From positions 1 through 63,432 of the IMG/VR virus record IMGVR_UViG_3300050821_014047: 63,432 bases of DNA, one strand, 5' to 3'. The notes under the pieces are model-generated. The model saw nothing but the letters and a program-made list of their open reading frames with translations, searched no databases and was not told the origin of the DNA. Made by a program: the position numbers and the translations under genes. Of the stretch, positions 31,043 through 38,301 are shown piece by piece (the first letter of the stretch is position 1; every line of letters begins with the position of its first letter). The DNA is from a virus.

Positions 31043-31675
31043 TTACCGACCTCCACCTTGAGAAAGATTGGCTCGCGCGCTTGTGAGCTGAAGAACCGCG
31101 TGTTGCGCATGAAAGTTTTGCCACCGACGAGCAAGCTCAACGTCGCATAGCTCCGTTGTCGTACTTCCGTCTTTGGTCGGCTGAACCGAGATGTTCTCGT
31201 AGGTCAGTCCGACCTCAGCCAGAAAGGACTCGACCAACGAGAGAAAGGTCTTCGGCGGACGGTGATCCACGTGTGCGGAGTGACGCGTCACTTGGATCCC
31301 AGTGATCGCGCACCGAGCGTCCGTTTCGATCGCAAGGTCTCTGAACTCGAGCACCTGGTACATAACAAGGCGACGGAGAGCCGAACGCACCTCCTGTTCG
31401 TGCGTTGGCGGAGTTAGACACGATCGGAAACTCCAGTCTGTCTTGCTCCCATCCAACCGCTCTAGCCAGAAACAGCGCCCACCGAAACCGTCTGGGTTCA
31501 CGAAGAAGCGAGCGACTCCAACTCCTACTTTCTGCTCATATTCCGGATGCATAGCTAGCAGATCGAGAAGAAAAACCTCGTCTACGGGCCCACCGTCCAG
31601 CATTGAGCGACACTGCGCCGTCACAGCTGCCTTCGTTGGGTAGTCCCTGCCCGCAAGGCAGTACGATTTCTTCAT
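31043..31675 (-). CDS. DCL/DUF3223-like protein with possible HNH-type site
   Basis: A 210-residue protein. RFFVNPDGFGGRCFWLERLDGSKTDWSF near the middle followed by CAITGIQVTRHSAHVDHRPPKTFLSLVESFL matches the DUF3223/DCL pattern, in which Cys and His residues form an HNH-like metal site. It lies downstream of the candidate origin and of the primase gene, in the same direction, so a role in replication or DNA cleavage is possible. Confidence 0.55.
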   Translation of the reverse strand: MKKSYCLAGRDYPTKAAVTAQCRSMLDGGPVDEVFLLDLLAMHPEYEQKVGVGVARFFVNPDGFGGRCFWLERLDGSKTDWSFRSCLTPPTHEQEVRSALRRLVMYQVLEFRDLAIETDARCAITGIQVTRHSAHVDHRPPKTFLSLVESFLAEVGLTYENISVQPTKDGSTTTELCDVELARRWQNFHAQHAVLQLTSARANLSQGGGR

Positions 31676-32056
31676 ATCATCACGATAAAATAGAATTTTC
31701 TCATATTTACAACCTCACTGTTATGGTTGAGCTGGTGGAAGCAAAGGTGGAAGCGGTGGAAGCCAGGTGGAAGCAGCAGTGTAAACGCCTCCACCACTTT
31801 ATTGTATTGTTACGATGGTTTGAAAAAAAAGTGGAAGAGGTGGAAGCATTTCCTTGGATCAGGACATTAGCGCGCGCGCACGCACGCGCACGCGCACGCG
31901 CGCATGATCCCGGTTACCGAGAATCGGCTCCACCGCCTCCACCGAAGCTAAAAATTGGCCATTCATTTTTAGTTCAACCCACTAGGATCCTTGAAAAATT
32001 CTCCCTGCGATGGTCCGGTGGAAGCAACATCGGTCGCCTCCACCGGGCCTCCACCA
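31676..32056. other. Candidate replication origin with iterons
   Basis: The motif GGTGGAAGC occurs at 31734, 31746, 31755, 31766, 31839 and 32017, and its inverted form GCCTCCACC at 31787, 31935, 32036 and 32047, with a variant at 31926. Next to them are AT-rich blocks (31687-31710 and 31801-31830) and an alternating GC/CA tract of 37 bases at 31870-31906 able to form Z-DNA. The last copies lie within the 3' end of the primase gene. The 294-base gap is the most AT-rich non-coding stretch I saw. Confidence 0.6.
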
Positions 32057-34221
32057 AGACCGACAGCCCCAACCATCGAAATGAGTGAACATCCAGCTAT
32101 ATGGATTGGATAAACATTTGATATTTTGGTCTTTTTTACCGCAAATCCCAACTCACGTAAACGTCCAGCGAACTTCGAGCTCGACACTGCGCGGTGCCCA
32201 TTGAGCTCCGCCCACTCGCGGTAGACCCTGTAAGCCTCTCCCGCAGGCACGCCTCGCCCAGAAGGGGCCGGAGTGACCCGATCCTCCATGAAGGCCGTTA
32301 TCTGGTCTGCTGAGCGGCACCAAACAGCCATTTCCCGCTCATGGCTACTCGGGATCGTGTGTCCCTTCTGAGCGAGGATGCGAACCGCTCCCTGCAGCGC
32401 CCACGAGACGAGCTGCGCCTTCTCGGCAGCAATGATCTTCTCGGCAATGAGGGGGTCGCGAGCCGAGTCTCCCGTGAACGACCGATTGAAACGGACGACG
32501 ATGAACCGACGCCAGAAGCCTCGAGTCTGGTCTGGAGTCCCTGGGAGGCGGTTGGCTAGAAACAGATGTCCGGCACGGGGCTTGAACGTAAACGGATCGT
32601 GCCGAATGCGGCGCCCGGTGATGGGATCCCCCGCCACCACGGCCTTGAAGGCCTCGCTGGAGATGATGTCGCTTTCGGGGAGCTCAGCCACGGTGTTGAG
32701 CAGCTTCCCGGCGAGCATCGCGCGACGGTATTCCTGGCCCCACTCCTGAGGCGGGATCGATTCGATCGAACCAGGAGGAAAAGCTGTTGCGATGATTTTC
32801 GCGAGCGTGCTCTTGCCCTCGTCACCCTCGCCGATGCAGATCACGCAGCGCTGGAACGTCGTTGCGAGTCCGGCGAGTGATGCTCCGAGGTGCTCTTGGA
32901 GAGCCGCAATCTTCTCGGCTTTGTCATCGTCGTCTCGAAAGAGGTCGTGGAGGAAACTCACGAACCGCTCGGCGGGAGCGGTCTGTTCAAACGGGAATGG
33001 GTAGCCGAAGCGCGCGCGATTCTCGGGCACGTGGGGCGAGAGCGTGACCCCTTCTGGCGAGACAGTCGCGAAGCCGTTGGAGAACGCGAGCCCCGGAGGC
33101 GCTTCCGAGAAATAACCAAGCTTTGCGACGCGGTCGTAGGCAAATTGCCTAGCGCCGTTCGAGTCGCTCAGTTTGATGCGAAGCGACTTGCTCTCCCCCT
33201 TTACGGGTGAGCCGGCCATGCCCTGGACAAACAAGGACTGCTCTTCACGCGCGACGAGAGCGTGAAGGCCTCGCTCGGGGTTGTAGCCAAAGAGTTCGCT
33301 CTCATCTCCCGTGAGAATCGTCCTGTCCTTGTTCTGTAGGAGGGTTAGCAAGCGGTCTGCGATTTCGACTTGGTCGCCACGAAGGAACTTGAACGCGCCG
33401 GGCGTTGCGGACGGAGTCGAGCCGTTCAGGTTTTCGGGAGGTGGAGGAGGCTGAAGCTCGGGTCCGTTGGGTGACGGCCACGGCTCGAGGCTGTCGAGGT
33501 CGCCTCCGGCTTCGAAGTGATCGGTAATGTCCTTGCCGAGCTTGGACTCAACGACGATGAGCGAGCGAGCGATCCCGTTTAGGCTGGAAAAGACAGCCTT
33601 GGCGTATTGGCGACCAGGCTCGTCGGCGTCGGAGACGATGACAACATCTCGTCCCAAAAGAACTTTGCGAGCGTTATCGACCGAAGCGTTCCAACTCTTC
33701 GCGCCCATCGCGCTTGTCGTCGCGACGCGCCCGCGGGCCAAGAGAGACTCGACATCTTTTTCACCCTCAACAAAGAAGACGGTTTCTTCGGGTGAGGCCG
33801 AAACAAGCTCTGGTAGCCGGTAGAGAACCCGGCGAACCCCTTTGGTCCCCGTAGCCCAGTCACTTCCCTGCGGGCGTCGTTGCCAAAACCTCTTGGGCCA
33901 GGTTCGAACTACCTGAAACAGGAGGCCCCCCTTTTCGTCCCTGTAGTCGTATTCGATGTCAGGGATCTTCCGGATATCAGACCTTGCCTCGTTGTGGGTC
34001 GTCCCGCAGTCACACGGGCCATACACCTTGTGGACGAACTCTCCATGATCGTTGGGATCAAGGTTCCCGGCGCGATCTCTGCGAGAGCAGTGAACCAACT
34101 TTCCGTCGGTAGAGGTAAACCCCCCACACCGTCTACCTTCTCCTCGCGGGTCCTGGTCCGCTCCGTCGCAAATCGGGCAACGGTTGCGCTTGGAGTGGCG
34201 CTGGACCCTGGAGACCGTCAT
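31969..34221 (-). CDS. Primase-helicase (zinc finger, TOPRIM-like, D5/SF3 helicase)
   Basis: A 750-residue protein. The N-terminus has a primase-type zinc site (CPICDG, HCSR). A TOPRIM-like part follows (TVFFVEGEKDVESLL near 145 and VVIVSDADEPGRQYA near 193). The C-terminal half is a D5-type SF3 helicase: Walker A GEGDEGKST, then AGKLLNTVAELPESDI, and HLFLANRLPGTPDQTRGFWRRF. A final winged-helix-like segment ends the protein. This fusion primes and unwinds DNA and marks replication as plasmid- or virus-like, using a host polymerase, since no polymerase gene is present. A palindrome GGTCGG-ATA-CCGACC touches its start codon. Confidence 0.85.
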   Translation of the reverse strand: MTVSRVQRHSKRNRCPICDGADQDPRGEGRRCGGFTSTDGKLVHCSRRDRAGNLDPNDHGEFVHKVYGPCDCGTTHNEARSDIRKIPDIEYDYRDEKGGLLFQVVRTWPKRFWQRRPQGSDWATGTKGVRRVLYRLPELVSASPEETVFFVEGEKDVESLLARGRVATTSAMGAKSWNASVDNARKVLLGRDVVIVSDADEPGRQYAKAVFSSLNGIARSLIVVESKLGKDITDHFEAGGDLDSLEPWPSPNGPELQPPPPPENLNGSTPSATPGAFKFLRGDQVEIADRLLTLLQNKDRTILTGDESELFGYNPERGLHALVAREEQSLFVQGMAGSPVKGESKSLRIKLSDSNGARQFAYDRVAKLGYFSEAPPGLAFSNGFATVSPEGVTLSPHVPENRARFGYPFPFEQTAPAERFVSFLHDLFRDDDDKAEKIAALQEHLGASLAGLATTFQRCVICIGEGDEGKSTLAKIIATAFPPGSIESIPPQEWGQEYRRAMLAGKLLNTVAELPESDIISSEAFKAVVAGDPITGRRIRHDPFTFKPRAGHLFLANRLPGTPDQTRGFWRRFIVVRFNRSFTGDSARDPLIAEKIIAAEKAQLVSWALQGAVRILAQKGHTIPSSHEREMAVWCRSADQITAFMEDRVTPAPSGRGVPAGEAYRVYREWAELNGHRAVSSSKFAGRLRELGFAVKKTKISNVYPIHIAGCSLISMVGAVGLGGGPVEATDVASTGPSQGEFFKDPSGLN

Positions 34222-34609
34222 GGTCGGATACCGACCTCACGACACAGTCTTCGGTCCTGAACAAAAGCCTCACCCATCGCGAGCCGCCCCACGGCTTTTC
34301 CTCGCCCTAAGTGGAGCCCCACGGAGACCACGAGGTGGGGCCAGGAGGCACCCCGTGGGTCCCCACTGAGAGCGAGGAAGCGACCGTTTTGCCGGATGCC
34401 ATCTCATCCGTCAACAACTCCGATTTTTTCGCCCTCAAGCCAGGATGAGGAAGCTTTGGCGTTTCGCGACCATGGCGCCGCAGATCTCAAAAGACGTGCA
34501 GCTGCGAGGACGAGATTTTCGTTGCTCGATGTCGACGTGCGTATTACAGCTTGGCTCGTCGTTCGAGGTTGTCGGTTACCGCGAAGCGGAGAAGGGCCAG
34601 GGAAGAGAC
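34222..34609. promoter_or_regulatory. Divergent control region with large cruciform
   Basis: Between the primase gene and the plus-strand operon. A near-perfect hairpin spans 34298-34379: outer arms TTCCTCGC (34298-34305) and GCGAGGAA (34372-34379), inner arms 34310-34324 and 34353-34367 pairing at 13 of 15 positions, and a small CCACGAGGTGG hairpin at the top. CGTATTACA occurs at 34540. A frame opens at ATG 34445, but I place the first gene start at 34610. The structure could be a second origin element, an RNA, or a terminator between divergent units. Confidence 0.55.
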
Positions 34610-34849
34610 GTGAACGTAGGAGAGCTACGGAAACTGTTGCGCGGCCTCGATGCCTCGATGCCTGTTGCGCTTGAGATAGATCAGGCAGACATGCCTGAGA
34701 GCATGGAGCCTAGAGGGATATCGATGTGCGACCTGTCTCGGGCAGTCGTAGAGGAACGCGGCGACGAGGTCGAGCGGCTCTACCTGTGGGGTGACGAGGA
34801 GGAGCTGGGGGCGGAAGAGACTCGAGCTGAGTTGAGTGTGGTCAAGTGA
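34610..34849 (+). CDS. Small hypothetical protein
   Basis: A 79-residue acidic protein: VNVGELRKLLRGLDASMPVAL, then SMEPRGISMCDLSRAVVEE and DEVERLYLWGDEEE. Start GTG 34610 follows GGGAAGAG; an in-frame ATG at 34445 would cover the CGTATTACA element and adds residues of different character. The pattern V-x-L-x-x-x-L-x-x-L-x-x-x-M-P-V is common in small phage proteins of unknown role. Confidence 0.55.
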   Translation: MNVGELRKLLRGLDASMPVALEIDQADMPESMEPRGISMCDLSRAVVEERGDEVERLYLWGDEEELGAEETRAELSVVK

Positions 34850-35421
34850 GTCGCCGTGCAGAGAGCCGGGGAGACGTGCTTCGAAGGGTCGTGGAGTGGC
34901 TTGCCGATCGTCTTCCTGCGCCGCGTGTCATCTACGACCGAGATGGAAAGAGCCCGTACCTCTCTCGCTACTATCTGCGGGGCCGACCGACGATGCCGGA
35001 TGGCTCGGAGCCGTTCGCGTCTGACGGCTCCCCGAAAGTAGATTCGATCGGGCCTGAAGGGATTGGCGTCTATCTTCACAAGTTTCATCGAGGCGACTCG
35101 GACGAGGCGTTGCACAACCATCCCTGGATCTGGTCGCGGAGCCTTGTGCTGGTCGGCGGCTACGTCGAGGAGCGACGGGTTGAACGATGTGTTGAGCGCC
35201 GAATCGTCCGCCCGTTCACGTGGAACAAGATCGATGCGAACGACTTTCATCGAGTCGATCTCATCGAGAAAGATTGTTGGAGCCTGTTTATTGCCGGCCC
35301 GAAGACTGGGAAGTCGTGGGGCTTCTGGGATCGGTGGACGGGCCGGTTTCTGCCGTGGCGCGACTTCATTACACAAGTGCGTGGCAAGGGGTGGGACTCC
35401 GGCGACTCGGTGCGATCTTGA
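34846..35421 (+). CDS. Cupin-like phage protein
   Basis: A 191-residue protein. YLHKFHRGDSDEALHNHPW carries the His-x-His of a cupin metal site, followed by VLVGGYVEER, NDFHRVDLI and WSLFIAGPKTGKSWGFWD, a pattern often seen in phage genomes near replication genes. The substrate is unknown. GTG 34846 overlaps the previous stop. Confidence 0.65.
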   Translation: MSRRAESRGDVLRRVVEWLADRLPAPRVIYDRDGKSPYLSRYYLRGRPTMPDGSEPFASDGSPKVDSIGPEGIGVYLHKFHRGDSDEALHNHPWIWSRSLVLVGGYVEERRVERCVERRIVRPFTWNKIDANDFHRVDLIEKDCWSLFIAGPKTGKSWGFWDRWTGRFLPWRDFITQVRGKGWDSGDSVRS

Positions 35422-36332
35422 GCCTCCGCGCAGGCGTCGAGTGTGTAAGCAGCTCGGAACTGTCTATGTTCCGTCGTTGCGCGCGCGAGCACTACTTCAG
35501 CTACGGCCTCCGTCGCGCGAAGCGAGCACCGAAGAAGGAAGCTCTTACGAAGGGCCTAGCGGTCCACGGCGCGGTGGGTGCGCACCACCGCCACGAACCC
35601 GTCGATCTCTCGCTACTGGGTCCGGATCTCCGGGCTCTCTATCACGGATACGTCGGTTACTGGACCGATGAGACAGGTCGAGACCGGATGATCGACGTCG
35701 AGCGAACCGACGTTCCGTTTAGGATCACGATCGAAGGCATCCAGGTTCAAGGCGAGCTCGACGGAGTTGGTGTGCGTCGCGACACCGGCAAGCGCGTCAT
35801 CATCGAGCACAAAACATCCAGCGAGGACATCTCCACGGGGAGTGCGTATTGGCAGAAGGTCTCCGCGACCGACGCGCAAGTGTCGATCTACCTGGCCGCG
35901 AGCGCGCAGAAAGGCTGGGGTCAGACGGAAGTTCTCTATGACGTCCTCTGGAAGCCGCGCCTTCGACTGAAGAAGGACGAGACCGAGCAGGAGTTCGAGG
36001 GGAGGGTGCTCGAGGACATCGCAAACGCGCCAGAGAAGTATTACCAGCGCGCGACCGTGGTCCGTCTCGAGTACGAACACGACGCGCACTTCAGGGACTT
36101 GGTTGGCACCGTGCACCTCATGCAAGCGGCTCGCGCGATGGGTCCGCACGTCCCTCGCAACGTCGATTCGTGCTTCAAATGGGGCTCGCCTTGCGAGTTC
36201 TGGGCTGTGTGTGGCGGTGGCGCGGACATATCGGATGACACCCTGTTCATGGAAAAGCCTCGGAAGCCGAAGAAGGACGCGGAAGAGATGAAGTTTGATC
36301 CGGCTCCCACGGCGCCGGTTTACCAGTTCTAG
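35418..36332 (+). CDS. PD-(D/E)XK exonuclease, RecB/Cas4-like
   Basis: A 304-residue protein starting at TTG 35418 (TTGA overlap). VSSSELSMFRRCAREHYFSYGL is the entry motif of RecB-type nucleases; QGELDGVGVRRDTGKRVIIEHKTS supplies the catalytic Asp and the E-x-K; DAQVSIYLAA is the QxxxY-like element. A C-terminal cysteine (CFKWGSPCEFWAVC) may hold an iron-sulfur or metal site as in Cas4. It precedes the Sak4-like ATPase, and the two would act together in recombination. Confidence 0.8.
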   Translation: MSLRAGVECVSSSELSMFRRCAREHYFSYGLRRAKRAPKKEALTKGLAVHGAVGAHHRHEPVDLSLLGPDLRALYHGYVGYWTDETGRDRMIDVERTDVPFRITIEGIQVQGELDGVGVRRDTGKRVIIEHKTSSEDISTGSAYWQKVSATDAQVSIYLAASAQKGWGQTEVLYDVLWKPRLRLKKDETEQEFEGRVLEDIANAPEKYYQRATVVRLEYEHDAHFRDLVGTVHLMQAARAMGPHVPRNVDSCFKWGSPCEFWAVCGGGADISDDTLFMEKPRKPKKDAEEMKFDPAPTAPVYQF

Positions 36333-36342
36333 GAGACTAGCA

Positions 36343-37473
36343 ATGACGCAAACAGGTTGGTTTGGTTCGATCGTAAAGGGCGGCCAGCAGAAGGTTCAGT
36401 CGCCAAGGTTATTCATCTATGGCGTTGCCGGCATTGGCAAGAGCACATTCGGGGCGAGCCTCCCAGCTCCGCTCTTCATCGACTTCGATCGAGGCATCGA
36501 TGAGATCAAGGTTGACCGTATTCCTGGACCTCGAGCCTGGAAGGATACGCTGACATTGCTACGTGGCATTGCTGCGGAGCCTCACGGGTACAAGTCAATC
36601 GTGATTGACACGGTCGATCCGCTCGAAGAGCTGGCGATCGAGCACGTCAGTGCCGAGGCCGGAAAAAGCTTCGACAAGATGAATGACGACTTCGGCGCCG
36701 GGCATGTCGCGGTGGGGATGGCTTGGAAGCTATTTCTCGCGGAGCTCGACGCGTGTCGCGCGGCCGGCCTCATCGTTTGCCTAATTGGGCACGCTATCGT
36801 GCGTCAAGCGTCTGATCCCACCATCGGAAATTTCGACCAGTTCACCAGCGCCTTGTCGAAAAGACCCTGGAATCTGAGCGCCCGGTGGAGCGACATGATC
36901 GGTTTTGCAAACTTCGATAGCGCGCTCGTCGACAAGAAAGACGAGCAGCGCGTTATCGTCACGGGCAAGCGCGTTCTGTACACGGTTCGATCCGGCGGCC
37001 TCGAAGCGAAGAACCGCTACTCGCTCGACCCGAAGATCCCTCTCTCTTGGGAGGCAGTCTCGGCCGGTATCGATCGGCATCGTCAGACCGCTGAGGCCGT
37101 CGAGGCGAAGATCACTGCGCTCGCCGCGAAGGTTGGAGGCGAAGCTCCCGAGAAGGCTCGCAAGTACGTCGCCGACGCGAAGAAGGATCTCGGCGAGCTG
37201 CTCGAGATCGAGAAGGCGCTCCAGGCGAAACTCCAGGCGAAACTGGACGTGCCTACGGCGGTTGCGGTGATGCCTCCGCAGCCGTCCCTTCCGGCGATCG
37301 TGATGCCATATTACGATCGCATATCGACGCTAGCGAACCAGATCGGAGGCGAGGCTCCGGTCAAGGCTCGCGGGTACATCGAGGAAGCCAAAGGTGACCT
37401 TGTGAAGTTGCAACGAATCGTCGAGGCGTTGGAAGCCAAACTAGGAAACGGAAAGCAGGAAGCTCATGTCTGA
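36343..37473 (+). CDS. Sak4-like RecA-type ATPase with C-terminal repeat
   Basis: A 376-residue protein. Walker A is GVAGIGKST (residues 27-35), followed by YKSIVIDTVDPLEELA (Walker B region) and VCLIGHAIVRQ; this is the phage Sak4/AAA_24 pattern for single-strand annealing. The C-terminal 120 residues contain two copies of a 40-residue unit (VGGEAPEKARKYVADAKKDL and IGGEAPVKARGYIEEAKGDL) joined by a Pro-rich linker; this tail is unusual. ATG 36343 has AGGAG upstream. Confidence 0.8.
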   Translation: MTQTGWFGSIVKGGQQKVQSPRLFIYGVAGIGKSTFGASLPAPLFIDFDRGIDEIKVDRIPGPRAWKDTLTLLRGIAAEPHGYKSIVIDTVDPLEELAIEHVSAEAGKSFDKMNDDFGAGHVAVGMAWKLFLAELDACRAAGLIVCLIGHAIVRQASDPTIGNFDQFTSALSKRPWNLSARWSDMIGFANFDSALVDKKDEQRVIVTGKRVLYTVRSGGLEAKNRYSLDPKIPLSWEAVSAGIDRHRQTAEAVEAKITALAAKVGGEAPEKARKYVADAKKDLGELLEIEKALQAKLQAKLDVPTAVAVMPPQPSLPAIVMPYYDRISTLANQIGGEAPVKARGYIEEAKGDLVKLQRIVEALEAKLGNGKQEAHV

Positions 37474-38002
37474 GAATCTCATCAGCGAAGGGTCGTACAT
37501 GGCGAAGGCTCTCCCCCCGAGGGAGACGATCTTCATCAAGGCCGGAACGGGGAGTGCGGGCGTCCACCTCATGTTTCAGCTCATCGACGACGGCCCCTTC
37601 AAGGGGCGAGAGATCGAGTGGTCGGGATGGCTCACGGACAAGACGAAGGAGCGTACGGCAGAGAGCCTTACGATTTGCGGTTTCGACGGAGACGACGAGC
37701 AGACGGTTACAAGGAACGTCGTGCAGCTCGTCATCGAGCACGAGAGCAACGTTTCCGAGAAGAGCGGCAAGACGTACGTCAACGCACGGGTCAAATGGAT
37801 CAATGATCCGAGCCGCTCAAGAACGCAATTCACGCCGATGGACGAGGCTTCACGGCTGCAGGCTAAGGCTACGCTCCGCGGGCTTGTGCTCGCTAGCAAG
37901 GAGGCTCGATCGAAGTCGGCGCCGCCTGGCGATGCTTCTAGCTTCAACTATGGAGCCAACGCGCCCGTAGGCGGCAAGCCGGACCCGGCGGTAAAGTTCT
38001 GA
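37466..38002 (+). CDS. Sak4-associated single-strand DNA-binding-like protein
   Basis: A 178-residue protein. The beta-rich core (AGVHLMFQLIDDGPFKGREIEWSGW...TICGFDGDD...VVQLVIEHES...YVNARVKWIND) is like DUF669 proteins that accompany Sak4, which have an OB-like fold. The end is Gly/Pro-rich (DASSFNYGANAPVGGKPDP), as in single-strand-binding protein tails. ATG 37466 overlaps the ATPase gene by eight bases; ATG 37499 is an alternative. Confidence 0.7.
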   Translation: MSENLISEGSYMAKALPPRETIFIKAGTGSAGVHLMFQLIDDGPFKGREIEWSGWLTDKTKERTAESLTICGFDGDDEQTVTRNVVQLVIEHESNVSEKSGKTYVNARVKWINDPSRSRTQFTPMDEASRLQAKATLRGLVLASKEARSKSAPPGDASSFNYGANAPVGGKPDPAVKF

Positions 38003-38301
38003 TGGAGTACGGTACCGCCAGCGTGCTCCGTGAGGTGCATTTTGAGAGGCAACGTCAGGAAGAGCTTCGGTTGGCTGGCAAGTTTCTTTGGACGTGCGCG
38101 CATCCCAAGGAATCCAATGCGCGGAAGCTTGCGGTGCTCTCCGAAGAGTTTGGTGAAGTCGCTCGCAAGGTGACGGATGAGATCAATCTGGAGGACAAGG
38201 TTCTTCCGGCGGAAGCTGCGGAGTGCCGTGTCAGGCTACGCAAGGAACTGATCCAGGTCGCGGCGGTATGCGTGGCTTGGGTGGAGTCGCTAAAGACGTG
38301 A
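38002..38301 (+). CDS. MazG-like nucleotide pyrophosphohydrolase-related protein
   Basis: A 99-residue protein. KLAVLSEEFGEVARKVTDEIN supplies the E-x-x-E part of a MazG-like all-alpha pyrophosphatase, and LRKELIQVAAVCVAWVESL the second helix with E and the V-x-x-W pattern. These enzymes cleave nucleoside triphosphates. It overlaps the helicase gene by four bases. Confidence 0.7.
   Translation: MEYGTASVLREVHFERQRQEELRLAGKFLWTCAHPKESNARKLAVLSEEFGEVARKVTDEINLEDKVLPAEAAECRVRLRKELIQVAAVCVAWVESLKT

Noticed and set aside
31870-31906. Possible CRISPR array or tandem repeat
   Set aside because: It is a dinucleotide-type alternating tract, with no repeat-spacer pattern. No CRISPR array was seen anywhere.
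31603-32088. Plus-strand open frame across the candidate origin (repeated Val-Glu-Ala and Arg-Ala residues)
   Set aside because: Its residues come from the GGTGGAAGC iterons and the GC/CA tract, and it overlaps two minus-strand genes with clear products.
34445-34609. Upstream extension of the 34610 gene
   Set aside because: The region contains the CGTATTACA element seen ahead of other genes and residues unlike the rest; GTG 34610 has a ribosome site.
36343-37473. Possible genome-packaging ATPase
   Set aside because: The motifs after Walker A and its partner gene fit Sak4-type recombination ATPases rather than FtsK/A32 or terminase motors.
38223-38297. N-terminal extension of the helicase
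   Set aside because: It overlaps the MazG-like gene. GTG 38298 gives the usual NTGA overlap and the normal helicase start LRPYQ.
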